Made by a program: the position numbers and the translations under genes. Of a stretch of DNA of 21,431 bases, positions 8,125-16,981 are shown piece by piece. Every line of letters starts with the position of its first letter. Within the stretch, counting starts at the first letter, position 1. Where the stretch lies: assembly GCA_010279815.1 (NCBI GenBank), contig QEOQ01000242.1:1-21431 (forward strand). The letters run 5' to 3'. The stretch comes from Brachionus plicatilis. Its lineage: Eukaryota > Rotifera > Eurotatoria > Ploima > Brachionidae. Below the pieces are notes generated by a model, which was not told the DNA's origin, searched no databases, and saw only the letters and a list, made by a program, of their open reading frames with translations.

Positions 8125-8822
8125 ATGAAGTTTTTTTTGCTATTTTTTTTTTCAATTTCAACTTTGATTTTTGGGTGTCTAAGTCAATCAGAAGGAAGTT
8201 CAACAACTACATCAATTTTGAGTTCAGCTCAATCACAAAGTTCTTCTTCATCTAGTCCTTCAACAACAGCTACACGCACAAGCTTTGTGTCAACTAGTTC
8301 ATTAACCAGCAGAACAGATACAACCAGTTTATCCGATGAGTGCTATAAATTAAATTCAACTTGTGAAGAATGTTTGTCGAACAATAAATGCTTTTTTTGC
8401 TTTGAAGATAATTCGTGTAAGCTGTACAAAGTAAAAGGTTTGTTTCCAGAAGGTTGTAAGGCCTCTCAAGCAAGATGGTTTTCTTGTTCTGGTAAGCTAA
8501 AATTTTTTTCTAAAATTAATGAATTAAAATGGTATATTAAATTTTTTTTAAAGTAAATTTTGAGGCACTACTAATTGGATTGATAAGTGCAGTAGTGGTT
8601 GTTTTGTTAATATTAGGATGTTGTGTATGCTACTGTTGTAATAAAACTTGCAAGGCAATGAGTGATCGGAGTTTGCAGAGATTCGAGAGAAATTTAAAGA
8701 AAAAAAAAGATTTCATTAAGCAGAAGAATTCAGAAAGAAAAAGAGAACGTGAAGCTAAAAATGATGCTATTAGAGTCAAATATGGTCTAAAACCAAGCAC
8801 TTATTCGTCTCTTGAGGAATAA
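8125..8822 (+). CDS. PTTG1IP: PTTG1IP-like PSI-domain membrane protein (two exons)
   Basis: Exons 8125-8491 and 8554-8822 join across a 62-nt GT-AG intron into 211 codons. The order is: signal peptide (about residues 1-20), Ser/Thr-rich stalk (about 24-70), PSI domain with eight cysteines (73, 80, 83, 89, 92, 98, 111, 121), NFEALLIGLI leading into a transmembrane helix, a juxtamembrane CCVCYCCNKTC cluster, a charged predicted coiled coil, and REAKNDAIRVKYGL near the end. This order, the NFEAL string before the membrane span and the KYGL tail match pituitary tumor-transforming gene 1-interacting protein. Vertebrate homologues bind securin and cycle between the surface, vesicles and nucleus; that role here is inference. 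The C-terminal YSSL fits a tyrosine sorting signal. The ATG directly follows attttag, a possible splice acceptor for a leader or a 5' UTR exon. Confidence 0.9.
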
Positions 8823-8892
8823 TATTTTTGCTAGAACTTTTTTTTCTTTTTTTTTACAGTTCGGGTTGTTTTTAAAAACTAGTCATGTTTTG

Positions 8893-8898
8893 AATAAA
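8893..8898 (+). terminator. Poly(A) signal of the PTTG1IP-like gene
   Basis: AATAAA lies 71 nt after the stop codon, preceded by a T-rich stretch. Confidence 0.65.
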
Positions 8899-9005
8899 AG
8901 ATTTATTAAAAATATAAAATAAAAAAGATATTTTCTTCCCTATAATAGACACTACCTTTCCCTACTTTTTAGTGTTTGTGTAAATGTGAAAAAAATGTAA
9001 CCTAA

Positions 9006-9968
9006 ACCCTTAACTCAAGTTCACTGGCTGTAGGCTGTCCCTTTAGTGATCACAAATTCCTTTTAGCTTCTTTTCCTGTTATTTCTGTTAAAAAAAATTA
9101 TAATTCACGTACTACACGTGTCATGTCAGATAGGAATATAGTAAAAATTGGAAGATTTTTAGAAAAAACTGATTTTACGCTGATAGATAAGCTTCCAGGA
9201 ATAGAAAATAAATGGGAATTCATTAAAAAGAATTTTCATTTAGCTATAGAAACTTGCTGCCCATTGAAAGAGATTAAGGCGAAGAAGTTTCAGCAAGGAG
9301 GATGGTTTGATTCTGAATTAGTAGCTTCAAGAAATTATAGGGACTTTTGTTATCATAATTATTTGATTTGCAAAAATGAGTCATATTTAAATGAATATAG
9401 GGAGGCTAGAAGAGATTTTAAAAAGCTTAATCGGAAAAAGATGAAATCTTTTTTTGAGTCAAAATCATCAAAAGACTTTAAAAACTCCAAGAAATTTTGG
9501 AGCTTCTATAAATCATCAATTAAAACTAGAGGAGACGCTGATTTTAACAGCATTCCAGAAGAGCTAGTTTGAGCTGATACGAAGGCCAGTAACCCTGTTG
9601 ATCAAGTGGAGATGTTTAATTGCTGCTTTGCATCTAAAGCGTCTTCCTCTTTATCCGGGGAAAATGACTCGTCTAAATTTATTTTTGATGTATTTAAGCA
9701 ATTAAAACAAAATGATTCTTTTAATACATCAGGATTTTCGTTCCATGAGTTCACTTTTGATGATATCAAAAAGGCTCTGGATGAATTACCCTCTTCTAGC
9801 TCGCCTGGTTTCATTGGAATACACTCAAAAATTTTAAAAAGTCTTCCGGACATATGTATTCCTATTTTAAATATACTTTTTAATGAATGCCTCAATTTGA
9901 AGAGTATTCCAGACGACTGGAAATTAGCATTAGTAAACCCATTATATAAGAATAAAGGAGAAAGATCA
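9006..9968 (+). pseudogene. LINE ORF2 (family A), endonuclease end to RT amino-terminal part
   Basis: A single frame, broken only by TGA at 9570-9572, starts with the last part of an APE-type endonuclease. GCPFSDHKFLLASF contains the SDH motif with the catalytic His of that family. A long linker follows (for example KFQQGGWFDSELVASRNYRD), then the start of the reverse transcriptase: FTFDDIKKALDELPSSSSPG, LPDICIPILNILFNECL and IPDDWKLALVNPLYKNKGER. The rest of the ORF resumes at 10610 in SDINNYRAISVLSPISK, exactly what should follow GER. The interruption between is an inserted LINE 3' end. The copy is truncated on its 5' side near 9003, so ORF1 and most of the endonuclease are missing. Confidence 0.85.
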
Positions 9969-10605
9969 ATTTAAGGATTTATGGGAAAAGAATCGAAAAC
10001 TTAAAAGAAATAAAATTCTTAGGTATTAGATTTGATTCTAAATTAAGCTTTTCTTCAATGATAGAAGAAATTAAAGAACGTTGCAATTCAAGGCTAAATT
10101 TAAAAAAAATCTTGTCGAATAAAAAATGTGGCCTTGACTTAAACACTTTAGGAAACCTTTATAAGTCTTTGATTGGATCTATTCTAGATTATTCTTTTCC
10201 TTGTCTTAACTCTCTTTCAGAAACTAATATCAAAAGGTTAGAAGTTGGAACTTTTTGAGTTGAGTGAGAGAAATGTTAGGGCAGGACTGAGCCATTCTGT
10301 TCCATTAACTGTTAGACTGGTGGAAGAATATAACAAAGGTTTCGAATCAAGATACATCGAGTACCCAACTCCATTGTGTAATTGCTACCTTACTATTTCT
10401 TCTTTTTTTCATGAATCATCAAATAATAAAAATATGTATTCTGTTACTCTCTATCAAAATTTATTTAATTTTAATTTTAATATTTATCTACTTTTTAAGT
10501 TATATTATTTTAACTTTATTTATTTATTTTTTTTTTTTTTTTTTTCATATTTAATCTGAAGGAGCTTTAGCTCGGTACAGATATACAAATAAATAAAAAT
10601 AAATA
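9969..10605 (+). mobile_element. 5'-truncated LINE 3' end (family A) nested inside a LINE of its own family
   Basis: The insert holds the RT thumb and C-terminal part (IENLKEIKFLGIRFDSKLSF, 66 further residues to about 10245, then LFELSERNVRAGLSHSVPLT in a shifted frame). A T-rich 3' UTR follows, then ctgaaggagctttagctcgg and an aaataaataa tail. It splits the host LINE between the codons for GERS and DINNY. ATCA occurs on both sides (9965-9968 and 10606-10609) and may be a short target duplication. However, the related solo 3' end at 18380-18674 also ends aataatca, so ATCA could instead belong to the element. 5' truncation plus a tail is typical of target-primed reverse transcription. Confidence 0.82.
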
Positions 10606-11409
10606 ATCAGATATTAATAACTATAGAGCTATATCTGTTTTATCGCCAATTTCGAAAATGTTTGAAAAACTTTTGGCGAAGCAGATAAGCTTTTATTTTG
10701 AGTCAAACAGTATTTTTTTTTAATGGTCAGCATGGTTTTAGATCAGGGCATTCCTGTCAAACGGCTGTCCATGAATACCTTAGTGATTTGAATTTTGCGA
10801 GGGATAATAAATTGACTACTCTTTCTTTATTTATTGACTTTAAAAAAGCCTTTGATGTAATAGATTCTAATCTTCTTCTTTTAAAACTTTTCCATTATGG
10901 GTTTGATAATGAATCCTTGGGATTACTTTCTAATTATTTTAGAAATAGATCACAAATAAAGGTAAAGAAAATTCAAAACCTGTATCACTTAAATTAGGAG
11001 TTCCACAAGGCTCAGTTTTGGGTCCTCTTCTTTTTCTTGTTTTTGTGAATGACCTTCCTTTTCTTTTAAAGAAATTTAGTGTTAAAATGTTCGCAGATGA
11101 CACAACCATTAGTTATTCTGAAAAGGACTTAGAGACTGTATTAGCTAATTTTCAATTGTCTTTTAATATTTTAAAAGATTGGTGTTTTTACAATAAGGTC
11201 GATATAAACTGGTCGAAAACGTTTTGTATGATTTTTAAAAAAAGAAATATTATTGCTCCTGAAACAATACACTTATGTGGAATAGAAATAAAAGTTGTGA
11301 AAGAAATCAGTCTTTTAGGTTTTATGATTGATCATAATCTAAATTTCTCTAAATAAGCTTGCAGTATAACTCTTGCTTTAAATAAGAAATTGTTTAGTAT
11401 AAATAAATT
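10606..11409 (+). pseudogene. LINE ORF2 (family A), central RT segment
   Basis: This continues the LINE at 9006-9968. The first frame gives YRAISVLSPISKMFEKLLAK. After a T-tract frameshift near 10710 it gives GQHGFRSGHSCQTAVHEYL and LFIDFKKAFDVID (motif A, catalytic Asp intact). After another frameshift near 10975 it gives LGVPQGSVLGPLLFLVFVND (motif B) and KMFADDTTISY (motif C, FADD intact). It runs on through a TAA at 11354-11356 to NKKLFSINKL. The core catalytic residues are all preserved, so decay is mostly by small indels. Homology ends near 11409, where a MULE relic continues in the same frame. Confidence 0.85.
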
Positions 11410-11870
11410 AAAAGATATATTACACAAAAGAATGCTTGCGCCAGAATATTACAGCAGTCAGGAGGAAACCGATGTTGAGACCGAGAAAACAGTCCACGAA
11501 TCCCAAAAGAAGAAAAGAAAAATGCTCACTTGGGAAATTATTCAAACATTTGACAACGCCGATGATGCAGAAAAAACTATAGAAAACGAATGGTCAAAAT
11601 GGACCAAATATGATACAGCTATAACGATGCTAAGTTTTCTTTATTTTTCTCATCAATAAGATTATTAAATAAAAACTCGATGTCTTCTCATTTTCATGCT
11701 GATGCAATTTACAAGCTAGTTTGGTAAGGGCTCCCTATTCTAATTGTAAGAACTATTGATAAAGATAGAGTCTTTTATCCTTGTGGATTAGTAGTAAGTT
11801 CAAATTAAAAAACGGAGGATTTTGAATTTTTATTTTCAAGTGTTATAATTTTTCTTATACCCTATGATAA
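11410..11870 (+). pseudogene. MULE transposase relic (MULE-3)
   Basis: The first part, about 11430-11630, is acidic then basic (EETDVETEKTVHESQKKKRK), followed by IIQTFDNADDAEKTIENEWS. It resembles the FLYWCH-like amino-terminal region in the minus-strand relic at 14568-14750. After a deletion and frame change comes LFFSSIRLLNKNS, then HFHADAIYKLVW, stop, GLPILIV and KTEDFEFLFSS. HADAxYK carries the first catalytic Asp of MULE DDE transposases. At least two in-frame stops (after LVW and after VSSN) make it dead. No terminal repeats were found around it, so its ends are approximate. Confidence 0.78.
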
Positions 11871-12112
11871 TTTTCTGACTACTCAATAATAATTTTTATA
11901 ATACTCGACAATAATTATTATGTGCCTAGTTTGAATTTCTTTTTCAATAATTTTTACAAAAATGAATACCCAAAAAATATTTATTTTTACACCCAAATAA
12001 TTAATAAAATACCCGAAGCACAGCTTTATATGCGAGTAACGAGACGTTAGATTATTAGTTACAGTAGCAGCAGTTCACACACGCAATTCTTGACAAAATT
12101 GAAATAAAAAAA
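11871..12112. other. AT-rich spacer without a gene
   Basis: No coding sequence is recognised. Three irregularly spaced strings at about 11962-12017 begin tacccaaa, acacccaaat and atacccgaag, which could be remnants of a repeat. The right part merges into the decayed end of the Helitron frame. Confidence 0.4.
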
Positions 12113-12286
12113 ATTAGTAATAATTACTACAGTATTTTCATGATCAAGTCGCACCTCCAATTGATTTTTTGAATTCGATTTGTACATTTTGACAAAGCAC
12201 ATTAAATTTTTTATTTTATCAAGGTTTTTATTGATTGAAAGATTTTGTTTTCGATTAGCCTAAAAATCAATAATCGACTTTTTAAC
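12113..12286 (-). pseudogene. Helitron helicase-type protein, downstream fragment
   Basis: Read on the minus strand from the target-site copy, the frame gives VKKSIIDF, stop, ANRKQNL, KNLMCFVKMYK and ENTVVIITN. It continues the protein interrupted at 12894 in the same reading frame if one copy of the 9-bp duplication is removed. The only break is TAG where Tyr would suit the family context (DFYANR). Homology fades near 12113. Positioning within Helitron Rep/helicase proteins is from recalled family patterns, so it is less certain than the upstream fragment. Confidence 0.65.
12278..12286. repeat. 9-bp target-site duplication, left copy
   Basis: ctttttaac here is repeated exactly at 12894-12902, flanking the element 12287-12893. 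Confidence 0.85.
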
Positions 12287-12893
12287 GGGTCTTATTTTTC
12301 GTGCTATAATAATTTAATTGTTTGCTATAAAAAAATAATGCTATAAGAATATTATTTTTATTTTATTATTTTCTGCTATAATTCTTTATTTTTCTAGTAT
12401 AATAAAAATACAAATGATATAAAAATAAAAAAAATAAAAAAAAAAAAAAGAAAAAAAGGTCAACTATTTTCTTTTTGGTCTTTTATGAGTATTAGACCCG
12501 GTTGATTGATCTTTTGGTTTATTTTTTGAGCCAGCTGGTCTTCCTCTTTTTTTTGCAACTACAATAGGATCAATATTTTCTTCATTATCTGATACTGTTA
12601 CAACAAAATCATGACGATCGCTTTCTACTCAGCTTAATTTATCAATTAATTCAAAATTGAAACCAAAATTCACTAATTAGTTAATGCTCAATTAATATAT
12701 TGTCATTACATATAATTTTATAGCATCGGTATTTTTATTTTATATCACAGTTATTATTTATTATATCAGATTGTGTCAAATATATATCAATTTTATTTTT
12801 TAGTTTATATCGTTTCCGTTAATTTTTATATCATTTTATTTTTTTTTATTATAGCAAAGAATTAAAATATTATAGCACGAAAAAATATAAGTC
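12287..12893 (-). mobile_element. 607-bp MULE-like element inserted in the Helitron
   Basis: The ends are inverted repeats: gggtcttatttttcgtgcta on the left matches gacttatattttttcgtgct read from the right, and similarity continues through ataataatttaattgtttgc and beyond. A perfect 9-bp duplication (ctttttaac) flanks it, the usual size for Mutator-like elements. It interrupts a Helitron ORF in frame, so it is younger than the Helitron. Its interior is mostly AT-rich, with scattered gatataaaa and gctataa repeats, and holds a short basic minus-strand frame. It is non-autonomous. Confidence 0.85.
12464..12628 (-). pseudogene. Basic GRP-motif C-terminal fragment, probably MULE transposase tail
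   Basis: The open frame of 54 residues starts after a TGA and ends at TAG. It contains SDNEENIDPIVVAKKRGRPA, then GSKNKPKD and a lysine/arginine-rich end. The KRGRPAGSKNK string is an AT-hook-type minor-groove binding motif. A GRP motif also follows the SWIM finger of MULE-1 (2666-3073), so this is plausibly the tail of the transposase of this element. No catalytic part remains, and there is no ATG at its start. Confidence 0.6.
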
Positions 12894-12902
12894 CTTTTTA
12901 AC
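12894..12902. repeat. 9-bp target-site duplication, right copy
   Basis: ctttttaac matches 12278-12286 exactly. Confidence 0.85.
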
Positions 12903-13253
12903 AGCGGGTGAATCGTCATTAATATTTTTTGACAAATTTATTTCTCGAAAGTCTAGATCAGTACACAAAGTTACGTAGTTGAATGTCGAATGGTAAAGTT
13001 TATCACTTAAAAGTAAACGTGAAACCTCGCATTGTCCTAAATCTCGCTTCCCAGCAATTGATCTAAGCATTAGAGATCGAATTTTAGTCTTTGGATTGTC
13101 ATCTTGAGAAGAATTTTCAATCACATCTTTAAACATTTTACAAAGTGATTGACCTGCTTTTTCGCCTTTTGTGGCATACTTAACCATATAGTTAATTGCC
13201 GCTGACTTATCAAGAATCACTTGCATGTCAACATTTCCAGAAGGTTTTTTTAC
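12894..13253 (-). pseudogene. Helitron helicase-type protein, upstream fragment
   Basis: Minus-strand frame of about 115 residues: KPSGNVDMQVILDKSAAINY, MVKYATKGEKAGQSLCKMFK, LMLRSIAGKRDLGQCEVSRL, LLSDKLYHSTFNYV, then DDSPAVKK. These strings match the region between the Rep and PIF1-like helicase domains of animal Helitron proteins (the KYATKGEK and RDLGQCEVSRLLL blocks). A stop precedes it at about 13254, and neither the Rep catalytic motif nor the helicase Walker boxes are present. The frame is cut at codon KK by the 607-bp insertion and continues at 12286. Confidence 0.85.
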
Positions 13254-14147
13254 TCAATTAGATAAAAAATATTTTCAAGGTTTGGAAAAAAACTTCAAGT
13301 GAAATAATTTTGAAAAAACTTCGGAATAAAAAATTTCGATTACCAACCCTACTATATACCAATTTTCTCTAAATTCTATATTATAAAATAAATTTCTTAC
13401 CATTGTCCACATTGCAAACAAAGAAATGGGTTACTAGTATTTTAGAAATTATTCTTTTGCCATATTTTTGAGTGAGAGTGCTAAACACTCAACCAATTAA
13501 TTTATTAGTTTATCACTCACATTCGTTTTCAGTTCCCACAAAATTCTATATTGAATTGCTTACACTCAAAAAAAGTCGCATGAAAAAATTTTATTAAACT
13601 AAAAATTTTTTAAGAATAAATGATTATATTTTTTGGTAGCAGCTAATTATTTTCTTTCGTTTCTAATTTTAATTATGAAAAAAGATAAATTATTTCAGAA
13701 AAAAAGATATTTATGTTTTATTAGCATGTTTTTAAATGCTGTTGTGATTTATCCTTAGATATTTCTGAGATGTATTTTTTTAATACATCACCCAAGACTA
13801 AAACCCTTACAATAAGCATTTATTGATCTCCAAAACCTCCGAATTAATTTCTTGTTTATCTCCCTATTAACAAATTCGTTTAGAATTTGATTCAAACAAA
13901 TCTAATTAGACTGGTAACTTATCGTAAGCTTAAGCATCTAATTAAATAAAGAAACATAACAGCTGTCAATAATCTAGGTGCTGATCTCTAACCGGGTGAA
14001 TTCCTGGAGTGAAGGGCTAAATAGGGTTTCACCTCTTTATTCCGAAAATTCATCCCATTAATGCCAAAAAAAACCAAATTAACCGATTTATGTAAATTTT
14101 ATTTTTTGAAAAATTAGTCTCTGCATTTTTAATTTCAAATCTTCATA
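13254..14147. other. Gene-free AT-rich spacer
   Basis: No coding sequence or transposon terminus is recognised between the Helitron fragment and the next MULE. There is a slightly more complex stretch at 13960-14060 (around accgggtgaattcctggagt), but no frame stays open through it. Confidence 0.5.
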
Positions 14148-14156
14148 ATTGAAATA
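14148..14156. repeat. 9-bp target-site duplication, left copy (MULE-2)
   Basis: attgaaata is repeated exactly at 15072-15080. Confidence 0.85.
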
Positions 14157-15071
14157 GGGAGGTATTTAATCGATCTCTAAAATTACTTAATCGATCACTA
14201 ATATTTTTCTATCTCTTATTTTACTAAATACCCTTAACTTATATTTGTTAATCTGTCTCCTAAATTAAATAAAACAGCAACTAATTTTACTTAAATTATC
14301 TCTTATTTTTATTTATTAAATTGATTTAAAAAAAAAAGAATTATAAAAAATTCATAAAATTTCAAATAAAATATTATCTTATAAGTTTACGTTTACGATA
14401 CTGAGCTAGGTAGTTATACAATTGCTTCTCAGTTGGAACTTGTAAATCGGTCTTGATATTTTCTTTTTTTTTTTTTTTCTATTTCCTCATCGATGTTATT
14501 TAGAAGGACAAGCGGTAATTGAACACCTTTTTCTAGTAAGTCCTCTATATATTCCTTGGTCTCTTTGTTAATACCATGCCCAGTATTGGCAATCTAAGCA
14601 GTCTTTGGATGCTTCTTGATCGTCGAATGTTCTCTCATAGATCCAGTTCTTCCTGGTTTTTTTCTTTTTATTGGATTCTTGAACCTCGTCTTCAGATTCT
14701 GATTCAGAAGTTACATAGTCATCAACTACTCGATACTCACTATCAGACATTTCAATACTTTGATAAAACTTAGATCACATTAGATCATCTTTAAATATCC
14801 ACAAAAAAAACTCTCACAGGAGATAATTAAATTAAATCAAGAGATAATTTCAACTGTTCATTAATTAAGTTAAGAGCTATATTCATCATAATCATACTCA
14901 TCTTCAGTAAATTTAGTGACAAAAAAACTCAGGATACATAAATATTTATTATTAGAGACAGTTAATTAATCAAATTAATCGAATAAATAATATTATAGAT
15001 AGAAAAAATAAAATAATATATTTTATTAAGTGATCGTTTAAGTAATGTAAGAGATCGATTAATAATACCCC
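14157..15071 (-). mobile_element. Mutator-like element (MULE-2), internally deleted
   Basis: This 915-bp element is flanked by a perfect 9-bp duplication (attgaaata). The terminal repeats are diverged but clear: gggaggtatttaatcgatct on the left against ggggtattattaatcgatct read from the right, with further shared blocks (attacttaa.cgatcact, tttttctatct, ctgtctc.taa) over roughly 110-130 bp. Inside, on the minus strand, are the amino-terminal and linker parts of a MULE transposase. The linker (TEKQLYNYLAQYRKRK) is also present in MULE-1. The catalytic core and SWIM finger are gone. Confidence 0.9.
14381..14750 (-). pseudogene. MULE transposase fragment, amino-terminal and linker region
   Basis: The frame starts with an ATG at 14750. 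An acidic leader (SDSEYRVVDDYVTSESESED) is followed by lysines, then NWIYERTFDDQEASKDCLD, the start of a FLYWCH-like zinc-binding region. At about 14590 a deletion removes the rest of that domain and shifts the frame. Reading then resumes as GHGINKETKEYIEDLLEKGV and QLPLVLLNNIDEE, crosses an A-tract that shifts the frame again, and ends with LQVPTEKQLYNYLAQYRKRK before a stop near 14381. The start looks native, because the acidic leader precedes the domain as in the relic at 11460. Confidence 0.8.
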
Positions 15072-15080
15072 ATTGAAATA
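15072..15080. repeat. 9-bp target-site duplication, right copy (MULE-2)
   Basis: attgaaata matches 14148-14156. Confidence 0.85.
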
Positions 15081-15253
15081 AAACTCTTTAGTGAATCTTG
15101 AATGAGTTTAATTTTTAATTGGAAATTAGATAAAATATTGAAAATTCTTTTTTTAACTTTCAAGTAATTTATTTATTTATTTAATTTTTTATCTGTTTTT
15201 ATATTAGATTTTTAAATTTGTATTCAATATTTGAAAAACTGGCTTTAGTAAGG

Positions 15254-15275
15254 TAGGTGAACCATGGTTCACCTA
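15254..15275. repeat. Perfect 22-bp palindrome
   Basis: taggtgaacca is followed immediately by its exact reverse complement, with no spacer and a CCATGG centre. It stands out as GC-richer in an AT-rich spacer. It could be two fused transposon termini or a dimeric protein-binding site; the sequence alone does not decide. Confidence 0.75.
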
Positions 15276-15915
15276 TTATGCGAAATATTTTTGTTCTTTT
15301 TGAATTTTTTCGTTATTTTTTTAGATAAGAATAATAAATCAAAGATTGAATATCAGTTTCTTTTGGGATTGTGAAATTCAAGTACAAAATGAACAAAAAT
15401 TCTTCTTTTTTCTTTAGTAAATTAAAATTAATGATAAAAGAATTTATTTTACTGCAATTTTTTTTTCTATAAAATCTCTATTTCTTTTATTTTTAGTAAA
15501 TCAAATCAATAATCAATTTAAATCTTATTGATGTTTTATTCATTATCCTATTTAACCTAAGAAAAATTATTTAAGGTAAAAAAAGGCAACAAAGTATGTT
15601 GCACTATATTGCAGATGTTTTTAAACAAATTTAATCATCTTTAATTTTAATTTATCAAAAAAGGAAGAATTTTTTTTCATTTTGTACTTGAAATTTACAA
15701 TAACGTTTCGTTTATTCAAAAGTTATTTATATAAATTTGTAAAAATTAATTGTAAAGTAGTTAAATTCATATCAAATATTAAAAAATTTATTGAGCAAAC
15801 CTATTTTTTATTCGTTTTGTATATGAAAAGAACTTTTATAAAAAACTAAAGGCAAATTTGGTGATCATATTTCGAATTTAATTTTTAATAAAATGTTTTT
15901 TATTTAGAAATTGCT

Positions 15916-16020
15916 TGACCAGGAATTTTTCTTTGTGACCAGTAATTTTTTTGAGTGACCAAAAAACTGTCCAGATTGGTCACCAAACCAGTCTAACTTG
16001 GTCACAAATTTTGTGACCAA
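15916..16020. repeat. Cluster of GTGACC/GGTCAC motifs in both orientations
   Basis: Five exact copies of gtgacc or its complement ggtcac, plus one variant (cttgacc), fall within about 105 bp. The last two form an 11-bp stem (ttggtcacaaa/tttgtgaccaa) with a one-base loop near 15998-16020. Two forward copies share the following aataattttt-like context (ccaggaattttt, ccagtaattttt). This suggests a decayed hairpin transposon or satellite seed. Confidence 0.6.
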
Positions 16021-16981
16021 CTAGTCATGAAACAGGTAAGACCCGTAATTTCAACATTGGATACATTATACAAAATGATTTAAAAAAAATTGATAATAAT
16101 TTAAATAAAAAAAAATCCTTCAAGTCAAGAATCAAGAATTAATAAAAATTTTACAAAAAATTTAAAATTTTTAACTAGATTCACAAATTAAATATTCAAT
16201 TAATTTATTTAATTTTTAATGAGATTTTAATTTTAATTACTCATCTTTAAATTTATGAATGATGTTTTGGTATTTTTTTTGTTAAGTTGTATCAAGACCA
16301 TCAGTTTTATTCACTGTTTCGAAATTAATCTTAAAAAAATGTTAAAGGAAAAATAAAACAGCCTTCAAGTGTAAAATTTTTAAAAATTATTTTTTAAATA
16401 AATTTATTTTGGCCAACTGAAAGTTAAAACAAATTAATCCATCAATTTTCTTTCAAATAAAGACAGTTTAAATTAATTTTAATTTGTTTTTTTGATAAAT
16501 TTTTAGTTTTACCCCTGCAAAAATTTTTGTTGATAATTGAATACAAACTTTTTAGCGTTAAGGTGAACCCGCCTGTTTGTCAAGAAAATATTTCACCAAG
16601 GAAACCTGAAAAAAGTTAGACTACAAATTACTTGTTTATCGTAGTAGAATTGAATCACTTGTAATGAGATAAAATTTATTTAGATGTATTAATTTTAAAA
16701 AATTTTTTTAATGAGGAATACAGGATTTGCATTGAAAATTTGCCCCTGTTTCATTTTTGATCACTCAAATCACTCAAATTTTAATATTTTTATTAATAGT
16801 AAAATGTTGTTTAAACTTTATTCGGAATATTTAAAATATTTTTTAAATTTTTGTTCCGAAGTTTACCAACTTGGAAAAAAAAATTTTTTTTTGACAAATC
16901 TAACTTAACAATACATTCTTTTTTAATATCAATGTTGAATGTAACTAAGTAAAAAAATTTTTAAATTCCTAGCGTTTCCAT

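Larger units (their letters stand above)
15081..16981. other. Gene-free AT-rich region with palindromes
   Basis: No coding sequence is recognised over 1.9 kb. The open frame at 16711-16908 is phenylalanine/asparagine-rich with no family signature. The only structured parts are the palindrome at 15254 and the GTGACC cluster near 15916-16020. Confidence 0.5.

Noticed and set aside
9602..9895. Minus-strand frame of 97 codons over LINE family A
   Set aside because: It is antisense to the RT amino-terminal region and has no motif of its own.
14576..14773. Plus-strand frame over MULE-2
   Set aside because: It is antisense to the transposase leader and FLYWCH-like segment.
16711..16908. Plus-strand frame of 65 codons in the 15-17 kb spacer
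   Set aside because: Low-complexity composition, no signal of selection visible, and no start context or splice partner.
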